Of a DNA stretch of 64,000 nt, positions 40,131 to 50,126 are shown piece after piece (within the stretch, counting starts at the first letter, position 1; each line of letters opens with the position of its first letter). The stretch is taken from NCBI GenBank assembly GCA_034387635.1, contig JAOANU010000010.1, forward strand, positions 1,508,863 through 1,572,862. The letters run 5' to 3'. A program made the translations under genes and the position numbers. The notes beneath the pieces are model-generated. The model had not been told where the DNA came from. It ran no database searches and saw only the letters and a program-made list of their open reading frames with translations. This DNA is from Rhodosporidiobolus odoratus. Its lineage: Eukaryota > Basidiomycota > Microbotryomycetes > Sporidiobolales > Sporidiobolaceae.

Positions 40131-42796
40131 TCAGTGCGCCCCCAAGGCTGCACCACAACCCACCCCGGCGAGTTCTGCGAGAGCGACTGTGGAGGACCAA
40201 TCCCGCATGGCGGCCCAGTGCAGGTAGATGGCGGCGACGATGGCTGTAGAGCAGCAGAGTGGGTCAGTACGCGGACGGATTTGTAGCAAAGGAGGCGATT
40301 TGGAGTCGCCGGAAGGAGAAACGCACAGAAATGCCACCATTGATGGCTTGCACCGAAATTCCAGCTTCCTGGCCTGCAGCACTCCGGGAATTGGTTCGAA
40401 TAGAAGACGAGTCCGACGAGATAGGCGACGACGGAAGGGATGGCGGGACCTGCGATATCGACACGAACCGTAAGCATTTCGTCTTGCTTTTTGCGTAGAG
40501 ACGCCGACCATGCGAGCGGGAGAGGGTATAGTTGAGCGAGCGAGAAGGAGAATAACGCACTGTAGAACCAGAAAGTGTTTGCGTATCCGTAGATGACGCT
40601 CCGGTGGGCGATGGGGGCGATAGCAGAGGCGGCGAGGGAGCAGAAGAAGGCAACACGCCACCTGCACGCATTAAGCTCATTAGCTCTTCATACCACGTTG
40701 ATAGCATGTAAGGGCTGCAAAGAGGTGATTGCCAGAAATGAATCTGGCGAAGGAAAGATGGTAACGCACATCTTGTACTCCCGCTTATTGAACCAAGCTT
40801 GCCAAGGCACGATCATGCCGGCGACCCCAACCAGCGCCGAAAAGATCATATAGCCTGTAGCAAGGGCGGGCTGTTGGTAAAAGCCGTAGTACTGCAGAGA
40901 CACAAGGCGCAATCACGGCGGATCAGTCTCAATCTCCCGAGCGTACGGCAGAAGTGGAGAGGAGCAGGACGCACCTCGGCTCCCATCACGCTCGCTGCAA
41001 TCAACCCACTAATGCCGACGTAGTCTACGCAAGCCGCGCTCCTGAACCAGGTAGAGCTCGCACATCCAGCGAGCAGGTGCCAAGCCGCCGAACACAGCAA
41101 ACAGTGCATGGCCGAAAGGACAAAGAGGACGGCGATGGCGGTGTCTCCGGGGTGGGGATTGGAGAGCATACCGGCCGTAGGTGAGGTGGAGGGAGAAGAG
41201 GAGAAGAGATAGGAGAAGAGGAGGATTGCGAGGCTGAGGAAACCGAGGAAGTGGGATTGAATGTTGACGGTCTGTGCGTGCAAAACAGCCGGAGAACAAG
41301 TACCATGTTGCGATCAGCTGAAGGTCGTTGGGGAAGAACTGCGAACGAAGCGGACCTCGTTGTGCCATTCGATCCCGCTCTTCAGCAGTCGTCCCCAACT
41401 TTCAATGGGGATATACCGGTAGCCATCACTGGAGAGGAGCGAGTGGACCACACGGCGAGGGATCGAAAAGTAACCGAGTCAGTCTTGTAACGGAAGAACA
41501 GGAAACAGTATGTCGAGTCGTCGAACAAGAGAGATGTAGGTAAAGAAGATCCGAGACGCACAGTAGATGCTCATTATTCCTCCACTCGATCGGCAACTCT
41601 TCGTACCTCAACAACCTCGTCTTTCCCGCCTCAAGTGCCTCCCTATACATCCTCCGTGCCTCCTCGACAGCCTCTCCCGCCTTTTCCCCAATCCCGCTGA
41701 GCGCATGACCCGCGGCTTCCATACCCGCATGCAGAGAGGTACTGAGCGAGTCGGTCGCATCGGCGGTGAGGTGCGAGAGGGCGGCGGAGAGGCGGAGTGA
41801 CTCCGCTCGGAAGTGGGTACGGAGGCTGGCGAGGTCAGGCAGGTCGCAGGGGGTAGGCATATGAGGGAGAGAGGGCATGGTGGGGAGGTAGCTCGCGGCG
41901 GCGGCGGCCGATGGCGAGGCAGAGAGGTAGGCGACCGCGTCTTTGAGCATTTCCATTTCGGTGTTGATCTTGGCTAGGACGGCCGCTGCGCCGTCTTTCG
42001 CTTTGGCACGGACGCCGTAGTGCGGCATTCGCAAAGAAGGCAGGGTCGGTAACGAGGGGAAGGGGTGTGATGCAAGGAAGCGGTCGAGGGAAAGGCGGGC
42101 GTCAGGGGAAAGGGTGAAGGCTGCTAGTGGCGTGGGATCGGAGTCGGCGGAAAGTAATGACGGAAAGGAAGGAAGCTCGGCGCGAAGGGCGGCAAGGAAG
42201 GCGGAGGCGGAAGAAACAAAGGAGCGAAGGGTGAGGAGATCGTCTTCGAGAACCGCAAATTCGGCATCGGCTTCGTCGAAGCCCGCTGCATTTTGTGCAG
42301 AGGATCCATCGCGAGAGGATGCGGGACTGCTGTCCCTACTTCTGCCTCTTCCGTCTGCGTCTCGTTCCACCTCTCCCTCTGGCACTTGCCCCACTCCTGC
42401 TTCTTCCAACAGCTCTTTCAGCCGCTTCACACCTTCTTCAAGCATCTCCATCTTCTCAAGCAGGTAATCGGTCACACTGCTGAAGCTTGTTGGTAGATCA
42501 AGCGAGTCGAAGAGGTTTGAGCCATACTGAATGGCTTCGGCAGCCGGCGAGGCTCGCGACGAGCGGTATGCAGCGGGTAACTGCGAGGTGGAGTCAAATA
42601 GAGAGTGGCTTCTCGGGCGGAGCGAGGGCAGGGGAATATCGTCTTGGTCTGTATCGAAATCGGCGTGGCTGGTTGAGGAGGGAGACGGGGAAAAGGAGGT
42701 TGAGGTTGAGGCTGAGGGGGAAGAAGAGGAGAGGAGGGCGCAGGTCGACTTTGCTCTCGCTGGGCGCGGTCGGCGTTGCCTGACTGAGGACTTCAT
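40131..42796 (-). CDS. Izh/PAQR (hemolysin III) membrane protein with long N-terminal extension
   Basis: Seven-helix protein of the adiponectin-receptor-like family; fungal Izh members affect zinc and sterol homeostasis and the family includes ceramidases. The ATG at 42796 (MKSSVRQRRPRPARAK) is preferred over a frame opening at 42889. The first 400 or so residues are cytosolic-looking: Ser-rich, with an alpha-helical block (LLEKMEMLEEGVKRLKELLE). The core follows: LPIEWRNNEHL leading into GYRYIP, then membrane helices. Metal-site residues are present: SAMHCLLCSAAWH in helix 2, CVDYVGIS (Asp) in helix 3, and SHQWWHISIVAA (two His) in helix 7. The protein ends GCGAALGAH. The N-terminal extension resembles yeast Izh3 rather than the short Izh1/2/4 forms. 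Substrate is unknown. Confidence 0.88.
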
Positions 42797-43507
42797 TATC
42801 TGTAAAGCGGATGGCACGTAAATCTGCGCAAGCAAAGCAAGGTTGAGTTCAGCCGGCGCCTCCGCCTTGAGGAAGACAAATGTTAACATTGGTGAACGCT
42901 CCCGGCAACGTTGACCAGCAGAGAGAGCTGCATATTGGAGTGGGCTGTCCGAGCTGCACTCGAGAGTATATAGCGCACCTTTATATTGTACCGTGTGCTG
43001 ATGCTATTCCTTGAACCGATTCTGAGTCTGATCGACGACCAAAGATGACCATTCAACCCGTTCAAGCCCTCGTGCTGGCGTGGGCGGTAGCTGCTAGTAC
43101 TACACGGATGTGTGTAGCCTCGCGTGCTCGTGTACGGGAAAGCGCTTGAGCGAGGTGAGAGTGACGGCGGGGAAATAAGCCGGACAACGAGACAACGACA
43201 CGAGCAGGATCCCTCGCATCACATTGCCAGCCAGACATAGATAGATCGCTGACAGTCAGAGCACGAAGGACGCTCGAGGGAAAGCCAGTCTGTCGCAAGC
43301 TGGGCATGGGAATCCCTTTCCCGTGACAGCAGAAAAGCGGTGCGCAGAAAAGCCGAGTGGACAGGGCGGAAGCGAGGTGAAGCTACAACAAGCATGCGAG
43401 TATGTACAATGAGGAAGTTTGCTGCTGACGAGCACTAAAATCGAGGCATGAGCCTACCGTTGAACGAGAAGAAAAAGGAAAAGCGCTCACCGCGAGAGCA
43501 AGGACAG
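42797..43507. promoter_or_regulatory. PAQR gene upstream region
   Basis: About 710 bp between the PAQR start and the APC11 stop. A CAG just before the chosen ATG suggests a possible 5' UTR intron. No gene is seen. Confidence 0.4.
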
Positions 43508-44169
43508 CTAGTTCACCATGGCTACTTCGGCTGAGTGGTGATGCTGAGGGTCCACCGGTGGAGCAGCAAGGATTCCTGGCGCTGTAAGCATAGACGGGGT
43601 GCCGGCGGTGACTGCAGCATGAGAAAACGGATGGAAAGGATAAGGGGTAAGGAGGAAAAGGTTAGCACGCTTGGGCCATATGCACGTCGCCGTTTGTTCC
43701 TTGGAGAGAGGGGAGATCGAAGAAGCAGAAGCACTGTCGGAGAACGCACCCCATGCTCTACGGTCCATGGGACACTGCTGCTTCGAGCTATCGGTTGCGA
43801 GCCACTTGTGCAAGCAGTGGTAGTGGAAGACATGGGTGCATTCACCCCATACTGCGCGCGCAAGGTACCGAGTCAGTATTGCATGTACGCATTCGAGGTG
43901 AAAGCGGAGGCCACGACAGGCAGAGGAAGGAGGAAAAGCGCACTTGGTGGACATCCGTCGCCGGGTATTTTGCAATCTGGACAACAGCCATCGAATGCGA
44001 CGCGGCAGATACCGCAGACATCCTCATCGTCGTCGTCGTCTTGTTCATCTGGTTGGTCATCATTGTTGTCCTGCTCAGGATGTTGTGGGTCTGTTGAACG
44101 AGATCCGGGAGGTTTGAGATCCCATTTCCAGACAGCAACGGAGTGATAGTGATTGACAGTGATCTTCAT
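43508..44169 (-). CDS. APC11: Anaphase-promoting complex RING-H2 subunit
   Basis: Catalytic RING subunit of the APC/C ubiquitin ligase, which triggers anaphase and mitotic exit. The start MKITVNHYHSVAVWKWDL matches the family opening. An acidic insert of about 30 residues (Asp/Gln/Asn-rich) precedes the zinc-binding core: VCGICRVAFDGCCPDCKIPG, then CPPIWGECTHVFHYHCLHKW, then QQCPMDRR. The last zinc ligand position is Asp (CPMD) where many APC11 proteins have Cys; RBX1 also uses Asp there. A short last exon adds a His-rich tail (PQHHHSAEVAMVN). Three exons join in frame. The gene is divergent from RRP17 across 255 bp. Confidence 0.93.
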
Positions 44170-44424
44170 AACACGCTGACTGGGGTCCCAGGCGACACTC
44201 AAAGTGTGTGAGGGTTGTAAGCGGGCTGATGAAGAAGAAGAGAGAGGCGAGAAATGAATTGACTTTGCTATCGCACGTCGCTCGTCTCTAGACAGCTCAT
44301 ACAGCACACGCAGCACATCTAGAGAATACTGAGTACACCCTCCGACTCGTTCTAACCTCCTCCAGCCCTTGATCGCCGTTCCCTCCTCGCCTCTGTCTCT
44401 CAACTTCCACCTCAACTTGCCGTC
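44170..44424. promoter_or_regulatory. Divergent promoter region, APC11 / RRP17
   Basis: A 255 bp gap between divergent start codons must hold both core promoters. The RRP17-proximal half is strongly C/T-rich. Confidence 0.45.
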
Positions 44425-45553
44425 ATGCCTCCTCCCTCAAAGAAGTCAAAGTCAACCAAGACGGCCTCAAAGGACAACAATGGTCGACCTGCCAAGATCA
44501 AAAAGGTCAAAGAGGTCGTGTTCGACATGGAACAGCGAAAGTGAGCTCATCTGCCCTCTCCAGCATCTCTCTCGCCCCACGCCAGAGCTCCAGGTCGCCG
44601 GGAGAGATACTGACCATAGTCTGAACGCTTCAGAGAGTACCTTACCGGGTTCAGCAAGCGGAAAAAGGCGAAACAGACGGCTAAGCGGAACAAGGCCATC
44701 GAGCGGGAAAGGGACGAACTGAGAAAGATGCGGGCTCAGGTCAGTCCGCCTATCCTGTTTCTCCATTTTTTCGAGACGTAGGCCTCCCGCCAGTGCAAAA
44801 GGGGATCAGACGCAGCTCGTCTCGGTCGTCCGGTCGTCCGTCGCGCCCATACGCGAGAAGTCAAAATCGCTTTACTGATTCTTCTCTTTCCTCTTTTCTC
44901 TCCTGTCCAGATTCGCGATCAACGGAAGGAGCAAGCAGCACATAATGTCAAGATGGCGAAGCAGATGTACGGAGGTAAGGCACCCGTTCCGTCTGCCTCT
45001 ACTTCCTTCCCCTTCTTCCCCTAACCTTCCTCTTCGCATTCTTGTTGTGCGCCTTTCGGGGCTCGGCGTACTTGCACAGCTTTCACTACGCAAGCGTAGC
45101 TGATCTTGCCTGTGATCGAGTGTTAACCCCCAATGTTGCCTCGCAGATGCCGGTGGAACCGACGAAGAAGGCTCTGGCTCAGATGACGAAGCCGACTCTG
45201 ACGCCTCAGGTTCCGATTCTTCGGAGGACTCCGATTCCGATTCCGCTGAACAAGCCTACGAAACCGCCGATGCCCTTACCACCGTCTCCGTCGCGCCTCT
45301 ATCCTTCTCCCGCTCGCCTACACCCGAACTCCCCCCTGCCCCCGCATCAAAAACAGCCCCCTCCGCTTCTTCTGCCTCTGCAGCGTCTTCGGCACAACAG
45401 ACGAGCTTGTTCAAGAAGAGGGTCAGAGGGACCGTGCAGGCCAGGCCAAAGTTGACTAGAAAGGACAAGAAGGAGATTGTCACGGGCGGGAAAAAGGTCA
45501 AGAAGCAGATGTTGCATCGGATGAAGGGGACCAAGGCGAGGAGTGCTAGATAG
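44425..45553 (+). CDS. RRP17: Nol12/Rrp17-type ribosome biogenesis exonuclease
   Basis: Nucleolar protein of the Nop25/Rrp17 family, linked to 5'-end processing of pre-60S rRNA. The ATG at 44425 gives MPPPSKKSKSTKTASKDNN. The signature VVFDMEQRKEYLTGFSKRKK spans the first two exons, followed by the charged helix KRNKAIERERDELRKMRAQ. An acidic Ser/Asp/Glu run and a Pro/Ala-rich stretch lead to a basic C-terminus (KLTRKDKKEIVTGGKKVKKQ). Four or so exons with short introns. The family is short (about 210-250 residues), which fits. It is divergent from APC11 and convergent with RCC1. Confidence 0.88.
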
Positions 45554-45989
45554 GTTCTGCCTTGTACTTTGGCGATGGGCGGAGAAAGGCTGTGTGAGCG
45601 GGTGTCGCTTGTTGTATCGAGTTATCTTGATTTGCTGCCTTTTCTCATCCAGCGTTGTGGGTAGGAGAGCACAGTATCGACGCAGAGCTCACGAAAATGA
45701 AGGCGGGAAGAAAGCCACCAAAGCGGGAGTCAGGAAAGAGCTGTCGAGCAATTAGGAAAAGAAAAGCGGCAGCAAACTCCTCGTTTCGTTCACGTCCCAG
45801 CCGGCTTCTTTCGACGATGCCGCAATACAGGTGGCCATTCTCGTAGCACTCGGCGTGACTTGCAGTAGAAAGACACTTGAAATTGGGGTTCAAGCTCCGT
45901 TGCGCACCGTAAGACATGTGGAAAAGTAAACAGGCATGGCTACGGGTAAAAGGACGACGCAACAGGACACACATCTAAGGCTACCTCCT
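45554..45989. other. Convergent intergenic region, RRP17 / RCC1
   Basis: About 435 bp between convergent ends. No gene or repeat is seen. Confidence 0.45.
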
Positions 45990-48652
45990 TCAAGCCGCCG
46001 ACGCCTCGGCCTTTTCTCCTTCCTTCTTCTCCTCCTTCTCGACTGCTTCGCCATTCTCCTCAGTCTTTTCCTCCGTGTCTCCCTCCTTCATCTCAACATC
46101 GCCATTCTCCTTGACAGGCTCCTTGGCCTTCTCCTCCGCCTCCTTCGCCTTTTTTTCCGCCTCTTCCTTGTCCTCCTTCTCCTTCCTCACCTTGACGCGC
46201 TCCGAGTGCAGCTCCTCCGCGTTCCGGTCGACACCGACGATGACGGTGTGTTGTCCACCAGTTTCAGCGCGAAGGACGCGAACGTTGTTGAGGGCGGTGT
46301 TCCAAATCCTGGTCGGCGTCTCGACTTCCTCCTCGTCGCCCTGTCCGAGCTGCGACGAAGGTCCAACACCCCACGAGTAGGCGTAACCGCGGGAAGAAAC
46401 GGCAAAGTTGTGCCTCGTGCCGGCGGCGAGTTGAACGATAAAGGTGTCCTCGGTCTCGAGCTCCTCGTCAAAGTCGTCAACCTTCCTGACAGCGCGAACC
46501 GCGTCGGTGTTCTCCTTGGGCTCCTTCGGGAACTCGACTCGGACGGGTTCAAGAATGTAGTCGTTCGGGAGGTGGACACCCTGCGCGGCGGCTTCCATCG
46601 CTGCGAATGCCGCCTCCTCGACCGTGAGCAGCTTGCCGTCCTCATCGGTGGCGGTGACCGCACCGTCTTCGCCGTGCCTGGCTGCGAGCTCCTCCTTTTC
46701 TCGCTCCGCACGCTGCTTCTTCGCCTCCTCCTTGCGCTCGTTTGAGGCTTTGACTTCGGGGTGCGAGTCGGGAAGGCCGGTCTCGTGACCGTCGCAGCGA
46801 CCGCAGGCGTAGACGTAGCCGTTGGAGAAGAGGAAGAGAGAGTGGTGTGCGCCGGCAACGATCTGGACTACCCGAGCGCCGTTGTGCTTTTTCGGGGAGA
46901 GGGAAGCCACGATCGTCGGAGTCGAGATAACGTCGGCCCAGCCGCCGTCGTCTTCCGCGACACCGGTTTGGTGGAACGAGTTGAGACCCCACCCATAGAC
47001 CTCGCCTGCTTCGTTGACGGCGAAGGAGTGGTACGAGCCGGAACCGACGAGAACAATCTTCTTCAGGGCGAGGCGCTCGGGGGTGAGACCGTGGGTCTTG
47101 TGACCTGCGAAGCGAGGGACATGATTCAGTACTGAGAAGGACACAGGGGAGAGTGACGGCGCACGTTGAATGATCTTGCGACCGAGCTGGTTCTGCTCGC
47201 CGTTGCCGCAGGCAAAGACAAAGCCGGTCGAGGTGAGGGCGAGGAAGTGGTCGTCGCCAGTGGCGATCTGGACGACGGTGTGCTTGTCGAGGTTGGCAAG
47301 CGCGGTCGGGTTGAGCTGCTGCTTCTCCGACCCCTTCGAGCCGTCAAAGCCGAGAAGACCTTCGGCAGACTGCAGAGGACGAGGTAGGTCAGGTCAACCG
47401 TTTTGGCAGCGGAAGAGACAGCTACGTACACGGAAAGAACCCCATGCACGAACATCGCCGCGGTCTGAGATGGCGAGTGAGACAGAGTCGCCTGCTGCGA
47501 CGCGAGCCGCTTTAAAAGGCTTCTGTTCAGTCGAGAGTTTTTCTACCAGCATCGGGTTCGACTCGAGCTCTTCTGCCTCGACATCAGGCTTGTTGGTGAG
47601 ACGGCCCAGAGCAGCATTATCGTTGATACTGTGCACCAGAAAAGGTAAGCAAGGCTCGAGCGGGAAGAGGAAGGATCGGCACGAACCCCCACGACCAGAT
47701 CCGGCCTTCACTGTCTACTGCGAGGGTGTGCATGCCTCCACAAGCCAGATCCGCTGCACCTCCTGACCATCCCTGCTCGGCGCCCTCGATCTTCTCCTTG
47801 AAGGCCGCATGCCTCCTCGGACGCTTAATCTCGTCCAGCACATCGGTACCGAGGCCGAACTGACCCATGTCGCCCGTACCAAAGATGAAGATGGAGCGTG
47901 GAGCAACTTCAGGTTCGGGGAGGGCGGGGACGTCGAAGCCGGAGAAGGTGGAATGAAGCGGGAAAAGATCGTAGAGCTGCGGGAGGGGGTTCATGCCCTG
48001 GGTGATCTTGCGAGGTTTCGGGGCGATTGGTCGAGCGCCGTTGACCGTGGAGGCCTTTTTGCGAGTCCCGGCAGCCTTTGAGGGCGCCTTGCGCTTCTTG
48101 GAGCCGCTCGAAGTGGTGGATTCTTCGCCCTCCTCCTCGCTCGACTCATCGTCTTCCTCATCTTCCTCCGAGACGTCGCTTGCTACCGACGCAGCGCGTT
48201 TCCCTCGACCCTTGGCAGTGGCCTTCGCGACAGTCTTCTTGACAGCGGCACCTTTTGAGGGGTTTTTAGGAGGGGCGGGCGAAGGGGGAGGCTTTGAAGC
48301 GCGCGAGGAGCGGCGGGGACCGGACGCCGAGGTCGTAGAGGAGACGGAGACAGATCGGGCACCTATGAAAGACAATAACAGTGTTAACAGATCAAGCGAA
48401 AGGTGTCGAGATTGAGGGTCCTGCGACGAATTATTCGATCCCCAGCCCCGCGTCCGCGAATGAAGGAATAGATGATAGCCGAGGCTGTCATCATTGCTCC
48501 CAAGAGTAGTAGCGTGGCATCCCCAATCCGACTGAGGGTGTTGCTGACCGAGTAACGGTTGTTTTAGAGATGCTTGATTTCGTTCAACTTTGAATGGGTT
48601 GAATGGTGTGGGAGGACAAGGCACAAAGGCTGGACGTACGGCGGGGAGGCAT
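45990..48652 (-). CDS. SRM1: RCC1/Srm1, guanine nucleotide exchange factor for Ran
   Basis: Chromatin-bound GEF for Ran GTPase that sets up the nuclear Ran-GTP gradient for transport. The ATG at 48652 opens a tiny exon (MPPRR) spliced to a basic, Ser-rich N-terminus with an acidic block (EEDEEDDESSEEEGEE), probably DNA- or chromatin-binding. Seven-bladed propeller repeats follow: IFIFGTGDMGQFGLGTD, CGGMHTLAVDSEGRIWSWG, GDDHFLALTSTGFVFACGNG, GSGSYHSFAVNEAGEVYGWG, AGAHHSLFLFSNGYVYACGR, and AGTRHNFAVSSRGYAYSWGV. A charged insert with KKQRAEREKEEL interrupts the late blades. The protein ends in a long Glu/Lys-rich tail. The large plus-strand frame at 45936-46745 is an antisense shadow. Identification is secure. 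Confidence 0.96.
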
Positions 48653-48786
48653 AATCTCAGTCGGTGGTATCTCAACGGTCAAAGAGAGCGCGTAATGAGC
48701 AATAATGTATCAACTTGACGAGGAGGAGGACAAAGTGATTTTCTCCTCCTCATTCAACTTTGCTATTGTTCGATCTGATTAGAATC
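48653..48786. promoter_or_regulatory. Short divergent promoter region, RCC1 / unknown gene
   Basis: Only about 134 bp separates the two chosen starts, so the promoters must overlap unless the plus-strand gene starts further in. Confidence 0.4.
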
Positions 48787-49955
48787 ATGCTCATCGTTTG
48801 CGTCTGGGCTATCTGCCTCGGCTATGGCCTTACCGAAACTGTCCTGCTCGCTACTCCCGACTGCGTGGTCTCGCTCATCTCGCTACCCTCTCAAGGCTCT
48901 ACAGCCAAAGCTATGCTTCTAGCCGGTGAAGAGGTTCGCGCAAGGCTATTCAGGAAGCATCCTCCTGTCCCTCGAGCCCCCGTCCTAACCCTACAAGCTG
49001 CGAGCCCTATCAAACTCCGCCCTTGTCCCCCTCGACCCCCCTCAAAACCCTCACCTGGACTACACCGTGACCTCTTTACCCTCGATACCCCTTCCCCCCG
49101 CATTCTACTCAATTATCTCACTCCAGTCCTTCCTCCCGCCTACGCCAACGTCGCTCACGTCCTCTTGGTCAACCGCGTGCCATTTTGGCCTTGCGACTTC
49201 GAGGCCGTATACCAGATCTACGGCGGCTGGGAGGACGCTCTCGATGCTTGCATACTCGGATATTCGCTCGAGGCCAGTGGGGAAGGCCGGCTTGAGCTGA
49301 CCGAGGAGGAGGAATGGGCATTTTTCCAATTCTGCAGTGCGCTTCTTTCCTTTTCTATGCCTTCCTGCGTCTCTACCTTTCGCTTCTGAACGTCTTTCGT
49401 GCCTATCCTATAGCTTTCCCAGCCTTGCGCCGCCTCGCCCTCGGCCTCGGGCGGGGTAGCCGCCGTGCGGGCGACCGTCGAGCCATCGAGGACTATCTTC
49501 CGCAAAACCTTCCTCGCTTGGCTCATGGTCCCAACATCAGCTTGGATGGACAGATCACCTCTTTCGACAGCTTCTTGCAAGAGATGCGTGGTAAGCTCTC
49601 GTTTCTTTTATGCGACCCTTCTCGTTCGCCGGCTTACTGACGTTCTCGACCTTGTGCAGAAACGGTTACCATCCAGCACCTCCCCCCGACATCCTATATC
49701 GGTCTCCCCTTCCCCTTTCATCGCCTCACTCGCTGGGGCACCCGCGTTCGGTCCCGCCTCATAAGTCGTAGCGTCCACCGCCCTTTCTCCCTCGACGTAC
49801 ATAAACCCGTCCGGCTGGTAGCCAAGGTATCGGCGGCGACTCGACCCCGGGACGGTACAACCCAGACTGTGGTCGAGACACTCAGTGTTGCATGGCGTCC
49901 GAGAGCCTGGTCGCATACACCGTCGTCCTCGGAGGAGAACAGCGAAGAAGAGTAG
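48787..49955 (+). CDS. Hypothetical protein, three exons
   Basis: Not recognised. I assembled three exons that stay in frame: 48787 to about 49335, 49421-49591 (approximate), and from about 49661 to the TAG at 49953-49955. Exon 1 carries protein-like sequence with strong C-ending codons (FWPCDFEAVYQIYGGWEDAL, LDACILGYSLEASGEGRLEL). Exon 2 gives RRAIEDYLPQNLPRLAHGPN. Exon 3 gives HLPPTSYIGLPFPFHRLTRW and ends SSSEENSEEE. The N-terminus (MLIVCVWAICLGYGL) is hydrophobic and might be a signal anchor, but the start is uncertain. Coding quality is better on this strand than in the overlapping minus-strand frames, which I rejected. Confidence 0.6.
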
Positions 49956-50126
49956 GGCAAAGATGCCGCGGGGATTCAGTAGAGAACAGTCGCGGTCGGT
50001 CTTTCTCGCCGTGATGAGACCCTTGAAACAGGGCGAGATTGCGGACTCGGCCATGATGTGTGCCATGCTTAGGTAGTATTTACAGATCTCGCTGAATTGT
50101 CTCCTTTCCTTTCCTTTCGGTGCAGC

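Noticed and set aside
45936..46745. Plus-strand Leu-rich frame of 269 codons
   Set aside because: Antisense of the Glu/Lys-rich tail of RCC1, which reads as Leu/Phe-rich on the opposite strand.
49608..50066. Minus-strand frame with a hydrophobic segment, possible small membrane protein
   Set aside because: It overlaps the last exon of the plus-strand three-exon gene, which has better codon bias and consistent splice joins. It also lacks a partner exon.
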